Shown in pieces: positions 52,901 to 62,913 of a stretch of DNA of 64,000 bases. The stretch covers positions 24,004-88,003 of the forward strand of contig JAJXXW010000064.1 of the NCBI GenBank assembly GCA_021780905.1, read 5' to 3'. The notes beneath the pieces are model-generated. The model searched no databases. It worked only from the letters and a program-made list of their open reading frames with translations, and was not told the origin of the DNA. Both the position numbers and the translations under genes were made by a program. Every line of letters starts with the position of its first letter. The stretch's first letter is position 1. Source of the DNA: a bacterium. GTDB lineage: Bacteria; Verrucomicrobiota; Verrucomicrobiia; Limisphaerales; UBA11358.

Positions 52901-54055
52901 GATGTAGTTGTTCAACTGGTTGTAAAGCGGCTGGTTCAGCAACCGCATGCCGGAATTGAGATAGTCGTAAAAATCATTGCCGGCGGCCAGCGCGGACGGG
53001 ATGTATTCGCCAAAAATCATCGCGTCGTTGCGCGGCGTCTCGGTGTCGAACAGGCTGTTGCGGTTGCCGTCTGTTTCCACGTAACCGTTGGCGAGAACAT
53101 TGCTGCCGTAACCATGCACATAATCATACATCGCCTGAATCATGCCGGTGTAGCCGGCGAACGCCGGATCATCCGTCTGCCCGGTTTCGTCGCCGAAAAA
53201 CCCCACCGGCACATGCTTCACCGCGTCCAGCCGAAACCCGTCGCACTTGGTCATCCACAGCGTCCAGCCCACCGCGCGGCAAAGATAAGTGGAAACATCC
53301 TCCGCCACGGGCTGGCCTTGGCCGTCAAACGGCCGCCAGCCCGTGCCGCCCCAACCGATGCCAAGCAACGGACCGTTGGTGTCCATATACAAATCCGACC
53401 GGCCCGGAAACCGGACAAACACCAGCTTGTTCGTGGTGTCGCCATAATTCGGGCCGAAGTTCCAGTTGACCGTGCCCGGTTCATTCGCCAGGTCGCACAA
53501 GCCGAGCAGCGGATTGTTTTCGACATTCTGCGGGTTGCACCAGTCGCTCACCGAGGCCCAATTTTCATACCCCCCATTGACAACCCGCAAATGAAAATCC
53601 TGCGGCAGCAATCCCGGATAATAATTTGCCGGCGTGCCCGAACCCGGATACCCCGGCAGTGTGCTGGACCGGTGGTTCATCACGTTGTCAAAATACACCC
53701 GGAGGCCAAAGCGATGCGCCATCTGCACCATTTGAATCAACTGGCTTTGCGTGCCCCAGCGCGTGGCCACTGTGCCCTGCTGATTGGTGCTGCCCAAATC
53801 GAACGGATCAAAGAGGTCGTAGCCGTAGGAATACAATCCGCTGTTGCCCTTGGCTGGATTCGGCAGCCACAGACTGTCGTAACCCGCCTCCGCAATCTCC
53901 GGCATCTTTTGCGTCAACTGTGCCCACGGCACATTGAACAATTCCAGCATCGCCTCGCCGCGCGCCGCCGGCCCCCCCAGGGGCCCCAGAAGGAACGTCA
54001 CCAACGCGGCGAACACGCGCCGGTCCCGGAAATAAAACAATAGACGGTGCGACAT
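49979..54055 (-). CDS. Very large secreted GH13 alpha-amylase
   Basis: 1358 residues. A hydrophobic signal near residues 12-28 (FAALVTFLLGPLGGPAARG) leads directly into the barrel: ELFNVPWAQLTQKMPEIAEAGYDSLWLP. Region I RVYFDNVMNHRSS (about 120), II DGFRLDAVKHVP (about 280), III MIFGEYIPSA (about 345), and a late HEGLPMVYSDGFNHN (about 440). The other 850 residues are beta-rich modules, including WAxFHDPTNG-type and YYTTDGSNPEGAFG blocks also seen in the neighbour, ending with the shared tail (YQVLATTNLTQPF). I chose the ATG at 54055; the upstream part of the frame lacks a signal peptide. First gene of the two-amylase operon. Confidence 0.9.
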   Translation of the reverse strand: MSHRLLFYFRDRRVFAALVTFLLGPLGGPAARGEAMLELFNVPWAQLTQKMPEIAEAGYDSLWLPNPAKGNSGLYSYGYDLFDPFDLGSTNQQGTVATRWGTQSQLIQMVQMAHRFGLRVYFDNVMNHRSSTLPGYPGSGTPANYYPGLLPQDFHLRVVNGGYENWASVSDWCNPQNVENNPLLGLCDLANEPGTVNWNFGPNYGDTTNKLVFVRFPGRSDLYMDTNGPLLGIGWGGTGWRPFDGQGQPVAEDVSTYLCRAVGWTLWMTKCDGFRLDAVKHVPVGFFGDETGQTDDPAFAGYTGMIQAMYDYVHGYGSNVLANGYVETDGNRNSLFDTETPRNDAMIFGEYIPSALAAGNDFYDYLNSGMRLLNQPLYNQLNNYISGASGYGMDARDYIPPGANCDANGNFSAAQAVNMPQTQDGGTCCPADQALEDTYLFMHEGLPMVYSDGFNHNLAGGTPIVSYANYLGELGDNTIPDICYLHNQLARGGTWPRWSDQNLIAFERYDYREGTNTQPWTQDVVLFAMNDNFGNPGDEYFFDGYGDSGSLPASYAVPSGAAGTMQGLVVNFPVGAVLHQLATSTPGYGRTFKTVTVRTATNNKTTAQTNPGTYVYVGNQTIPAGGGAIEFMIPSGGWVMYGYEGPQPSRANPSTDAVVLRQNGVEVPHLPVYRADGTNGDPGYNPLFPFKMRGSVDAYGNVIGGVNVSNRIYAIDVPVVTNAPFDIIVRSDASCANTLVKLDGGMDLNHQMGLGPTSQTGLAPTNFLDLRDNPPGYADDVFLGYEQTAFQFRNGPEKFAARNILSNTIVALGAETYYYTVGGGSNLVAGSGYGQSITNQCANWVFHDPTNGVTSQGANPPSQRNPLSPGSGQPADIYVKVGYQYQINTCYVYYTTDGSNPEGAFGVGQGTTQVVPGFWFNHDSEQPNIDWWKATLPGQPAGTPVRYKVGLFSGGSYGFAVGNPSNWPSIAPIWDGEASGSKYYGLNQAAITNFNPAAAIVWLHNDLNPANTVTGLQSGFHIVRVRTFLPRTGQASAYNTFLQTFYYDGSLPGGTVAYPAAGSTITAHAYVVVVRCDSTVTGVTFNIQDSSSNNDDLVTGQPNGNGNDTNGNPIFVAATPVTPDAGLSMLYTNDPQEFRFLYTNVPSSGNATITVRLKEFSTSIYTNRYTTLTTTVATASPAYVVNVVAPTNGSVFNYTGITTNLVQTCFDSSLSYSPAAWVILINSNMVPQTNYTFINIGNNNAYCPGFRTLRYNWVPTQPGTYVIQVIYTNTPSPISDSSVVIVAPPLKISGLAGNNQYLGWDSTAGVNYQVLATTNLTQPFLPVSGVIPGQGSTTFFYDLNPTDQKFYQVEQLPP

Positions 54056-54185
54056 GAGTTTCACAGATGATTTGATGGTGAACCGGCCCAAGCTCTTTCG
54101 CCCGCCGGCGGTTGTCAACCGGACACCGGAATCGAGACGGGCTCGGAATGCTGGGAACATACGCGCTCAAAGTCGCGCCAACCAT

Positions 54186-54199
54186 AGCATCTTTGTGCG
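54186..54199. promoter_or_regulatory. Candidate operator upstream of the large amylase operon
   Basis: AGCATCTTTGTGCG, part of an exact 15-base copy (54187-54201) of the site at 46209. About 130 bases upstream of the amylase start. Confidence 0.55.
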
Positions 54200-54455
54200 G
54201 TCAGCCGATCGGCAAAATGCCGCTCGCTTCCTCAAAAAAAAATCCGCACCTTGAACGCAATGATTCTGTCTCCGTCCAATCGCCAAACCCGCCGCCGGCA
54301 AAAGCTGGCGGCGGCAATATTGCGGCTGGGTGGTTTGGGGGCGCGGCCAGCCAGCCGCGGCGCCGTCGCGGTGCTGCGCGATCCGCTCGGCAGCGGCACG
54401 CTGGATTTGTGCGATCCGGCGCGCGGGTTCAAGGTGCTTTTTTCGCTGGCCCAGG

Positions 54456-54575
54456 AGACGAACCGGTTTGGATTTCACGGTGATGCCCGGCCGCACGTAT
54501 CAGGTGCAATTCAGCACCGATTCGCCGCCGGCCGGCGCGTCGCCGCGGTTTTATCGCGTGCGGCTGCGGCCCTGA
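54456..54575 (+). pseudogene. Fragment of an exported-protein tail module
   Basis: One frame reads RTGLDFTVMPGRTYQVQFSTDSPPAGASPRFYRVRLRP, matching the tail that ends the exported proteins here, but no signal peptide or body is attached. Other frames just upstream look disordered. Probably the end of a lost secreted protein. Confidence 0.35.
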
Positions 54576-54611
54576 CTTGTCTCGGGCGGCGTTCTGCGGC
54601 ATAATTTTCTC

Positions 54612-56030
54612 GTGCTTCACTCCGCCCGGCTGCTCGCCTTGACGCTGGTGGCCGGATTTTTTCTCCCGGCCGCGCGCGCGGAAATTTTGTGGAGCGACCC
54701 GGCGTCGCGCGTGATTCACGCGACGCCCGTCGGCTCGGATATTCTGGCCGGCAAGGTCAAACGCGACGACAAGGCGAGCGACGTGCTGTATTTCAAGTTT
54801 CATGTGGATCCGCTGTCCGACGCGGCGAACGAACCTTACCTCGCGCTGTTTCAACTGGTGGAAAGCAACCAGTTCCGGCTGGGCGTCGGCAACGCCTGGG
54901 AAGCGTGGGGCTATTCGGCCGCTTACACCCTGGAGACCGGGCCGTCGAACGCGGTGGCGGGTGAATATAATTTGCGCTCGGCGCATCCGGAGGCCGACCG
55001 GCTCGGCGGCAGCCGCCCGTATGAATTGCCCGACCACAACCATGACAAGACGATTGTCTTCCGCGTGCAATATGTGCCCGGCGGCGACGATCTGGTGACG
55101 GTCTGGCTAGACCCGAATCTGTCGCACGGCGCGACGGCGGAAAACCAACCGGCGAATCTCACCACCAAGTTCAAGGCTAACGCCTCGTTCGACGAAATCC
55201 ACCTGCGGCACGAGGGTGGCGGCAACGGTTGGATTTTCAGCGGCATGGCCATCGCCACGGCGTTCGAGGATTTCGTGGTGGTGCGCTTCTGGCAGACATG
55301 GTGGTTCAATGCCTTTGTGGCGGCGTTTGTCCTGGCCGCCGTGGTGGTCACCGTGCAGTTGCTGGAAAAACGAAAATTCCGGCTGCAACTGCAACACGCG
55401 GAACAGGAGCGCGCCTTGGAACGGGAGCGCGCCCGCATCGCGCAGGATTTGCACGACGAACTTGGCTCCTTGCTCACGCGCATTTCGCTGCTGGGCGGTT
55501 TGTTAATCGCAGATAAAAACAGCCCGCAACAGGTCGGGATGCACGCGGAAAAAATCACGGCCGCCGCCGACCAGACCGTGCGGGCGCTCGAGGAGATTGT
55601 CTGGGCCGTGCGGCCCGGCAGCGACACGCTGCAAAGTCTGGCGGATTACATCGTCCATTTTGCCAGCGAATTGTTCGAAGGCAACCGCATGCGCTGCCGG
55701 CTGGATTTGCCGCATGATTTGCCGGCGCGCACACTGCCACTGGACACGCGCCACAACGTTTTCCTCATCGTCAAGGAATCGCTCAACAACGCGCTGAAAC
55801 ATTCCGGCGCCCAATCGGTTCAACTGCAATTGAAAGTGGAAGGCGATCTTTTGAAAATCACCATCACCGACGACGGGAAGGGCTTTGACCTCGCCCGCGC
55901 GGCCGACGGTCATCGCAACGGCCTCGGCAACATGCGCCGCCGCGCGGAAGCCATCGGCGCGGTATTGAATTTCTCCAGCGCGCCCGGCACCGGCACGCGG
56001 GTGGAGCTGGAACTGAAATTTACCGTTTGA
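54612..56030 (+). CDS. NarL-type sensor histidine kinase with periplasmic domain
   Basis: 472 residues. Signal or first membrane helix (LLALTLVAGFFLPAARA), a periplasmic beta-rich domain to about residue 230 (VLYFKFHVDPLSDAANEPYLALFQLVE...), a second membrane helix (FNAFVAAFVLAAVVVTVQLL), then a HisKA_3 domain with H-box RARIAQDLHDELGSLLTRISLL and a HATPase (ITDDGKGFDLARA, GLGNMRRRAEAIG). The GTG start at 54612 has no other candidate nearby. The response regulator gene follows within 40 bases. Position in the starch locus suggests glucan or sugar sensing. Confidence 0.92.
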   Translation: MLHSARLLALTLVAGFFLPAARAEILWSDPASRVIHATPVGSDILAGKVKRDDKASDVLYFKFHVDPLSDAANEPYLALFQLVESNQFRLGVGNAWEAWGYSAAYTLETGPSNAVAGEYNLRSAHPEADRLGGSRPYELPDHNHDKTIVFRVQYVPGGDDLVTVWLDPNLSHGATAENQPANLTTKFKANASFDEIHLRHEGGGNGWIFSGMAIATAFEDFVVVRFWQTWWFNAFVAAFVLAAVVVTVQLLEKRKFRLQLQHAEQERALERERARIAQDLHDELGSLLTRISLLGGLLIADKNSPQQVGMHAEKITAAADQTVRALEEIVWAVRPGSDTLQSLADYIVHFASELFEGNRMRCRLDLPHDLPARTLPLDTRHNVFLIVKESLNNALKHSGAQSVQLQLKVEGDLLKITITDDGKGFDLARAADGHRNGLGNMRRRAEAIGAVLNFSSAPGTGTRVELELKFTV

Positions 56031-56068
56031 CCCGCCGCCGGCGGGAACTATTTTTACCACGCATCAAC

Positions 56069-56695
56069 ATGCAAATCAAAGTGGCCATCGTGGACGATGA
56101 TGAAGGCATTCGCGGCAGCCTGTCGGCGCTCATCAAGCGCGCGAAGGATTTCAAGCTGCTCGGCGAATTCGCCAACGGCGCGACCGCGTTGAAAGAGATT
56201 CCCAAGCTCGGCGCGGACGTCGTGCTCATGGACATCAACCTGCCAGACGTGAAAGGCTACGAGTGTGTCCGCCAACTCAAGGAGAAGCATCCCGGCATTC
56301 AATTCCTGATGCTTACGGTTTATGAGGACAGCGATTCGCTGTTCAATTCGCTGCGCGCCGGCGCGAGCGGCTATTTGTTGAAACGCACGGCGGCCGCGCG
56401 ATTGCTGGAAGCCATCCGCGATGTTTACGAAGGCGGTTCGCCGATGACGCCGCAGCTTGCGCGCCGCGTGGTGCAGTTTTTTTCCAAGCCCGCCAGTGAA
56501 TCCATCCCGCTGGCCAGGCTCACGCCGTCCGAGCGGGAATTTCTCGGCCAACTTGCCAACGGCTACGCCTACAAGGAAATTGCCGACCGGATGTGTATCA
56601 GTATTGACACCGTGCGCAGCTATGTGCGGACGGTGTATGAGAAGCTGCACGTTCATTCGCGGACGGAAGCGGTGGTGAAATATCTGCGCGGTTGA
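56069..56695 (+). CDS. NarL/FixJ-family response regulator
   Basis: 208 residues. Receiver: KVAIVDDDEGIRGSLSAL, phospho-Asp in VVLMDINLPDVKGYE, MLTVYED, Lys in GYLLKRTAAA. C-terminal LuxR-type DNA-binding domain: LTPSEREFLGQLANGYAYKEIADRMCISIDTVRSYVRTVYEKLHVHSRTEAV. Partner of the preceding kinase. I chose the ATG at 56069 (MQIKVAIVDDD) over an upstream in-frame one. It is a plausible, unproven binder of the CGCA-N6-TGCG sites; one lies immediately after its gene. Confidence 0.95.
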   Translation: MQIKVAIVDDDEGIRGSLSALIKRAKDFKLLGEFANGATALKEIPKLGADVVLMDINLPDVKGYECVRQLKEKHPGIQFLMLTVYEDSDSLFNSLRAGASGYLLKRTAAARLLEAIRDVYEGGSPMTPQLARRVVQFFSKPASESIPLARLTPSEREFLGQLANGYAYKEIADRMCISIDTVRSYVRTVYEKLHVHSRTEAVVKYLRG

Positions 56696-56721
56696 AATGT
56701 CATCGGCGGTCCGCTGTTGAC

Positions 56722-56735
56722 CGCACAAAGATGCG
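56722..56735. promoter_or_regulatory. Candidate operator upstream of the four-module secreted protein
   Basis: CGCACAAAGATGCG, the reverse complement of the sites at 46208 and 54186. It starts about 85 bases before the ATG at 56806. Confidence 0.6.
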
Positions 56736-56805
56736 ATGGAAGATGGGGGAATTGATGTTAGGTTTCATCACAACTTTGAATCAATACAACCCCGCATCTG
56801 ACGCC

Positions 56806-59151
56806 ATGAAAAACTTTAGTTGTCTCCGCAACAAGCTCACCTCAACCCTCTCCGGTCTGGCCGTCGCCGCCTTATTGAACAGCGGTCTGTCCGCCCGCGC
56901 CACCAACTACGTCGGCAACGGCAATACCGGTTTTGGTGGTTCCATCGGCAATGGAACCCTTTCCGTAACCGATGATGGGACAAACCTCACGTTCAAGCTG
57001 CTCCCCTCTGGCGGCAGCATTGGTGGTGGCAATGGGGTGGCGCTTTTCATTGATACCGGGGCCGCCGGATTCACCAGCACCGCCGGTTTTCAGGATGCCT
57101 TCGATGGCGGCCATTCCGTTGTTTCCGGTTACAGTGGTTCCGGTCAAAGCGTGATGACTTTCACGAACGGATTTCAGCCGGCTTATGCCATTTCATTTGG
57201 CGATAGCTTTACCAGCCTCTACAAACTGGCTAATGGCGGCAATGGTAGTTTCACTTACATTACCGGCACGGGCACCGGCCCGCTCACCTTTACCATTCCG
57301 GCCGCTGATATCGGATTGACGCCGGGCACTCCGGCCACCATCCGGATTTTCGGTTCATTGGTTAGTGGTTCTGGCTATCGCTCCACGGAGGCAATTGCCG
57401 GCAATGATTTTGGTTTGCAAGGCTGGAACCCTTTCAGCCAGACCGCTTATTCAGTTTACTCTTTTGCCACGCCGCCGGCGCCAACTTACAATGTGACTTT
57501 CCAAGTGGACATGACGGAGCAAATTGCCACCGGCGCTTTCAATCCAACGAATGGCGATGCCGTTTATGTGGGCGGCACTTTTGAAACCAATGCCTGGTCC
57601 AATGTTCAATTATTGCCTAGCGTCAGCAACACCAATATCTATGTCGGCACCTATTCGGACCAGAATCCGACCAATACCGTGGAGCAATTCAAGTTTAATT
57701 TCTACAGCGTTAGCGGGGCCAGCAATTCCTGGGAATTTAATGGCGCGCTGAACCGGAATTTCGCGCTGGCCGGCAACGAGACGTTGCCGGTGGTCTATTT
57801 TAATGATGTTTATCCCACGCCGAGCGCCACGACCAACAACCTGACCGTGAGCATTGACATGGGGCCGCAGATTTATCTGGGTGATTTTGATCCAAACACC
57901 ATGCAAATCGAGGCCTTTGGCACCTTCAGCAGCCCGCCATGGTCCAGCGGGTTTGTTTTGACCAACAATCCCACGGCGACCAATTCCAACGTGTATTCCG
58001 GCACCACTGCCGATGGCAATTATCCCGGCAGCTTCGAGCAGTTCAAATTTGTCATAGTGAACGGCAGCACTAACACCTATGAAAACGGCAACAACCGTTA
58101 TTTCTACACGCCGACCAATTCCGGCGCGCTGCCGCTGGCTTACTTTAACAATGTCAGCACCTACGGTGCGACGCCCATTACTTTCCAGGTGGACATGACG
58201 GTGCCGCTGGCGGCCGGAGCCTTTGTTCCCGGCAACGGCGACACGGTTAGCCCGGCGGGCACGTTTCAAACGAATGTGTGGACACCTGCCGCGTTTCCAC
58301 TAAGCCCCAGCGCGAACAATCCCCACGTTTATGTCGGCACTTATGTGGACAAAAACCAGCCGGGCGTCTATGAACAGTTCAAATACGTCGTCGTGAACGG
58401 CGCGCAAACGATCACAAATTATGAAAGTGTCAACAATCGTGTGTTCCTGCTCGGTTCCACGGCTTACACCAATCCGGTGGTGTTCTGGAATAATTTAAAC
58501 CCCAATCAAGTCTTGCTGATGCCCACCACGGTGACCTTTGCGGTGGACATGGCCAATGCGGTGGATATTTTTAGCAACGCTTTTAATCCCGCCAGCGATT
58601 CGGTGATCATCAATGGCGATTTTCTCAATCCCGCCTGGCCGAATGTTTGGTTGGATCCGTATGCTTATTATCCCGGCGTGCAGGAGGATTATCCGCAATT
58701 GGTCCTGCAAGTTTCGGCGGATGGTCACACCTACACTAATATGTTCCTCATTCCCGCCGGGCAATCGCATGAGGTCACCTACAAATACGGCATCATTCAC
58801 AACAGTGGCGGCCAGGTAAACACCAACTGCGACAACGAGGCGGGCTTTGCCCAGAATCACGTCCGTTACATTCGCGCTACAGGCACCTATAACTTCCCCA
58901 CAGACGTCTTTGGCCAGCAGCGCACCAATTCCGCCGCCGCTACGGAGCTGCTTTATGGTGTGAGCATTGGCCGGATTTCGGGCGGATCCATTCCGGTGTC
59001 ATGGCTGGGATTTGCGGGCATCACGTTGCAAACCAGCACCAATTTGAGCGGCGGCTGGCAGAATGTTCCCGGCGCGGATGCGGCCGGCACCACCAACTGG
59101 CCCGCCACAAATGGCCAACAGTTTTTCCGTTATCCGAATCCGCAACCCTAA
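56806..59151 (+). CDS. Secreted protein with repeated starch-binding-like modules
   Basis: 781 residues. Signal peptide ([23 protein letters not shown]). About 30-220: a Gly-rich domain. Then four tandem modules of roughly 110 residues, each starting TFQVDM or a variant: [75 protein letters not shown]. Each continues with an aromatic GTF/GDF...W strand and most with EQFKF/EQFKY. The pattern recalls immunoglobulin-like carbohydrate-binding (SusE/CBM) modules. The shared tail ([14 protein letters not shown]...FFRYPNPQP) ends it. Not a recognised enzyme; substrate capture is inferred from its location. Confidence 0.75.
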   Translation: MKNFSCLRNKLTSTLSGLAVAALLNSGLSARATNYVGNGNTGFGGSIGNGTLSVTDDGTNLTFKLLPSGGSIGGGNGVALFIDTGAAGFTSTAGFQDAFDGGHSVVSGYSGSGQSVMTFTNGFQPAYAISFGDSFTSLYKLANGGNGSFTYITGTGTGPLTFTIPAADIGLTPGTPATIRIFGSLVSGSGYRSTEAIAGNDFGLQGWNPFSQTAYSVYSFATPPAPTYNVTFQVDMTEQIATGAFNPTNGDAVYVGGTFETNAWSNVQLLPSVSNTNIYVGTYSDQNPTNTVEQFKFNFYSVSGASNSWEFNGALNRNFALAGNETLPVVYFNDVYPTPSATTNNLTVSIDMGPQIYLGDFDPNTMQIEAFGTFSSPPWSSGFVLTNNPTATNSNVYSGTTADGNYPGSFEQFKFVIVNGSTNTYENGNNRYFYTPTNSGALPLAYFNNVSTYGATPITFQVDMTVPLAAGAFVPGNGDTVSPAGTFQTNVWTPAAFPLSPSANNPHVYVGTYVDKNQPGVYEQFKYVVVNGAQTITNYESVNNRVFLLGSTAYTNPVVFWNNLNPNQVLLMPTTVTFAVDMANAVDIFSNAFNPASDSVIINGDFLNPAWPNVWLDPYAYYPGVQEDYPQLVLQVSADGHTYTNMFLIPAGQSHEVTYKYGIIHNSGGQVNTNCDNEAGFAQNHVRYIRATGTYNFPTDVFGQQRTNSAAATELLYGVSIGRISGGSIPVSWLGFAGITLQTSTNLSGGWQNVPGADAAGTTNWPATNGQQFFRYPNPQP

Positions 59152-59207
59152 TTGCATCAACCGCACGCCTGACCTCGCCGCGACACCGGGCGATAAAACC
59201 TGACAAC

Positions 59208-60077
<870 letters not shown>

Positions 60078-60166
60078 TTTGACGGCGAAGCATTAAAACA
60101 CTTTTTTCCCTCTGGCACGCAGAGGGTGCGGTTGCGAGCTAAAGAAGGAAAAGGTATTTGAACAAC

Positions 60167-61546
60167 ATGAAATTGCCGCTCATTCACCGGCTTGCATTCA
60201 CGCTCCTCACCTTCTGCGCCGGGTGGGCGGCCGGCGTGCAGGCCGGTTCCGTGCGCCCGTCGCCCGACTGGCTCCGCAATGCGACCATCTACGAGATTTT
60301 TCCACGCGACTTTTCGCCCGCCGGCAACATTCCCGCCGTGACCGCCAAACTGGACGAGTTGCACGACCTCGGGGTCACCGTCTTGTGGATGATGCCCATT
60401 CATCCCATCGGAAAGAAATTCCGCAAGGGTGACTTCGGCAGCCCGTATTCCATCCGCGATTACTACGCGGTGGACCCTAATTATGGCACGTTGGCTGACT
60501 ACAAAAAATTCGTCGCCGGTGCCCACGCGCGCGGAATGAAAGTCATCATGGATCTCGTCGCCAACCACACCGCGTGGGACAGCGTGATGATGACCAACAA
60601 GGATTTTTACAAACAGGATGGCAACGGCCACGTCATTCCGCCGGTGCCGGAATGGACGGACGTTGCCGGCCTGAATTATCACAGCCCCGCGCTGCGGGCT
60701 TACATGATCGCCATGCTGAAATATTGGATTCGTGAATGCGATGTGGACGGTTTTCGATGTGATGTCGCCTACATGGTGCCGACAGATTTTTGGGAGCAGG
60801 TGCGGACGGAACTTTCCCAGGTCAAGTCCGACATCATGATGCTAGCCGAAGCCGCCGAAAAACCGGAACTGCTCACGAACGCCTTCGACCTCGATTATTC
60901 CTGGCCGCTGCTCGCCACAATGAACAATGTGCTCATCCGCGGGGACTACGCCAGCAGCATTCGCAGAGTCTGGGAGAAAAATGCCGCATTATATCCGCCT
61001 GGCGCGCTGCACCTGCGCATCACCGACGATCACGACGAGTCCCGGGCCGTCGCGCGCTATGGTCTGGAAGGCGCGCTGGCGGCGTCCGCGCTGATGTTCA
61101 CTTTGGACGGCGTGCCGCTGCTTTACAACGGCATGGAAGCCGGAGACGCCACCGAATCCGGCGACCCGGCGCTGTTTGACAAACTCACCATTTTCTGGAG
61201 CCCGAAAGATCGTCCACCCCTGCGCTGCATTTACCAAGATCTGATCCAGCTTCGGAAACAATACGCCGCGTTCCGAACCTGCGACGTGAACTGGCGGCAC
61301 AATTCCGAAGAAACCAAAGTCGTCTCCTTCGTTCGCGCCGACACTAAAGACGAATTCTTGGTGGTCATCAATTTTGACAACCGGCCAATTGATGTCCGCG
61401 TGGATGAACCAAATTCTGCTGGCTTTACGCTGGTGAACATTGCCGGCGCGCCTGTTTCCGACGGCAAACCGCCGCCTGATTTTCACCTAAACGGTTTTGA
61501 ATGGCGCATTTATCATCGCCCCTTCAATGCCATGGCGACGAAATAA
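60167..61546 (+). CDS. Secreted GH13 alpha-amylase, single-domain type
   Basis: 459 residues, compact compared with the two giant neighbours. Signal peptide (LAFTLLTFCAGWAAGVQAG). WLRNATIYEIFPRDFSPAGN opens the barrel. Region I MDLVANHTAWD, II VDGFRCDVAYMVP (Asp nucleophile), III IMMLAEAAEKPE (Glu), IV RITDDHDESRA (Asp). FWSPKDRPPLRCIYQDLIQLRK and a beta-sandwich C-terminus (EFLVVINFDNRPIDVRV) follow. Expected to degrade maltodextrins in the periplasm. The ATG at 60167 is used; a TTG at 60158 is also in frame. The sugar transporter follows 32 bases later. Confidence 0.95.
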   Translation: MKLPLIHRLAFTLLTFCAGWAAGVQAGSVRPSPDWLRNATIYEIFPRDFSPAGNIPAVTAKLDELHDLGVTVLWMMPIHPIGKKFRKGDFGSPYSIRDYYAVDPNYGTLADYKKFVAGAHARGMKVIMDLVANHTAWDSVMMTNKDFYKQDGNGHVIPPVPEWTDVAGLNYHSPALRAYMIAMLKYWIRECDVDGFRCDVAYMVPTDFWEQVRTELSQVKSDIMMLAEAAEKPELLTNAFDLDYSWPLLATMNNVLIRGDYASSIRRVWEKNAALYPPGALHLRITDDHDESRAVARYGLEGALAASALMFTLDGVPLLYNGMEAGDATESGDPALFDKLTIFWSPKDRPPLRCIYQDLIQLRKQYAAFRTCDVNWRHNSEETKVVSFVRADTKDEFLVVINFDNRPIDVRVDEPNSAGFTLVNIAGAPVSDGKPPPDFHLNGFEWRIYHRPFNAMATK

Positions 61547-61578
61547 TTTTTTCCGGGACTACTTTCCCAAAGGGCATC

Positions 61579-62913
61579 ATGCAAAAACCGCGCCTGAACT
61601 TCTGGCAGATTTGGAACATGAGCTTCGGCTTTCTCGGCATCCAGACCGGCTGGGGCTTGCAGATGGCCAACATGAGTTCCATCTACGGTTATCTCGGGGC
61701 TGATCCCGACAAGTTGGCGGTGCTCTGGCTCGCCGCGCCGGTCTCCGGCGTCATCATCCAGCCGCTCATCGGCCAGACCAGTGACCGCTGCTGGACGCGG
61801 CTCGGTCGGCGTCGGCCATTCATTCTCGCCGGGGCGATTCTCGCGTCGCTCGCGCTGGTGCTGATGCCGAATTGTTCCGCCGTCTGGATGGCGGCCGGTT
61901 TGCTTTGGGTTTTGGATGGCACCATCAACGCTTCCATGCAGCCGTTCCGCGCGCTCGTTGCGGATAATTTACCGGATGAACAAAATTCGCATGGCTTCGC
62001 CATCCAATCGCTCTTCATTGGCTTGGGCGGCACGGTCGCCTCGGCGCTGCCGTGGATGATGACCAACTGGTTCGGTGTCGCCACGGATGCCGTCGGCAGC
62101 GGTCACATTCCGCAGTCGGTGAAACTTTCATTTTACATCGGGGCGGCGGCATTTTTGGGCGCGGTGCTATGGACCGTTTTCAGCACCCGGGAATATCCGC
62201 CTGGTGACTTGGAGTTGCACGCCATCCGCGCGCGGAAATTCGACTGGACGCTCGGCCTCGGCGACGTCTTTGCACTGGTGTTCCATCTGCCGCTCCGGAT
62301 GTGGGAACTCGGTCTGGTGCAATTCTTTACCTGGATCGGGATGTTTGCGATGTGGGTTTATTTTTCTCCCGCCGTCGCAAAAGATATTTTTCATGCCGTC
62401 AAGGGCACTCCGGCGATGGAGGCGTCCGGCGCGTGGTCCGGCTTTTGTTTCGCCGCCTACAATGCCGTGTGTTTCCTGTCCTCGTTTGTGCTGCTGTGGG
62501 GCACGCGGTTTATCAGTCCCAAGCGGATGCATATCCTCTGTCTCGGCGTCGGCGCGGTGGGTTTGGCCTCGGTGCCGCTGATGGCGGACAAGCATCAGTT
62601 GTTGCTCTCCATGACCGCCGTGGGGATCGCGTGGGCAAGCATTCTTTCCCTGCCTTATGCCATGTTGGTGCCGGCGCTGCCCAAGGATAAGGTCGGCGTG
62701 ATGATGGGTATGTTTAATCTCTTCATCGTCCTGCCGCAAATTGCCGCATCCAGTCTGCTCGGCTTGGTTCTCAAAACCTTTCTGCACAGCGAGCCCATGA
62801 ACGCCCTGGTGCTCGGCGGTGCGAGCATGGGGCTTGCCGCGCTACTCACGCTGTTGGTGGTCACATACCCATCCACTGGCCCAATCCAGCCAGTCACGGA
62901 CGACAGTCACTGA
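61579..62913 (+). CDS. MFS sugar transporter (GPH/SUT-like)
   Basis: 444 residues with about 12 membrane segments. The N-terminal half has FGFLGIQTGWGLQMANMSSIYGYLGADP, typical of sucrose/maltose permeases of the SUT-like group. The loop SDRCWTRLGRRRPFILAG is the MFS motif A region. It should import maltose or other short glucosides made by the amylase just upstream, probably with protons or sodium. I chose the ATG at 61579, because the earlier start at 61501 would overlap the amylase gene. Confidence 0.92.
   Translation: MQKPRLNFWQIWNMSFGFLGIQTGWGLQMANMSSIYGYLGADPDKLAVLWLAAPVSGVIIQPLIGQTSDRCWTRLGRRRPFILAGAILASLALVLMPNCSAVWMAAGLLWVLDGTINASMQPFRALVADNLPDEQNSHGFAIQSLFIGLGGTVASALPWMMTNWFGVATDAVGSGHIPQSVKLSFYIGAAAFLGAVLWTVFSTREYPPGDLELHAIRARKFDWTLGLGDVFALVFHLPLRMWELGLVQFFTWIGMFAMWVYFSPAVAKDIFHAVKGTPAMEASGAWSGFCFAAYNAVCFLSSFVLLWGTRFISPKRMHILCLGVGAVGLASVPLMADKHQLLLSMTAVGIAWASILSLPYAMLVPALPKDKVGVMMGMFNLFIVLPQIAASSLLGLVLKTFLHSEPMNALVLGGASMGLAALLTLLVVTYPSTGPIQPVTDDSH

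Larger units (their letters stand above)
54056..54611. other. Divergent intergenic region with operator and gene remnant
   Basis: 555 bases between the amylase operon (minus) and the sensor kinase (plus). It contains one operator-like site (54186-54199) and a decayed tail fragment (54456-54575). Confidence 0.5.

Noticed and set aside
60110..60130. A fifth regular operator copy before the third amylase
   Set aside because: The halves CGCA and TGCG are present but the spacer is five, not six, and the centre differs, so it is mentioned only as a weak candidate.
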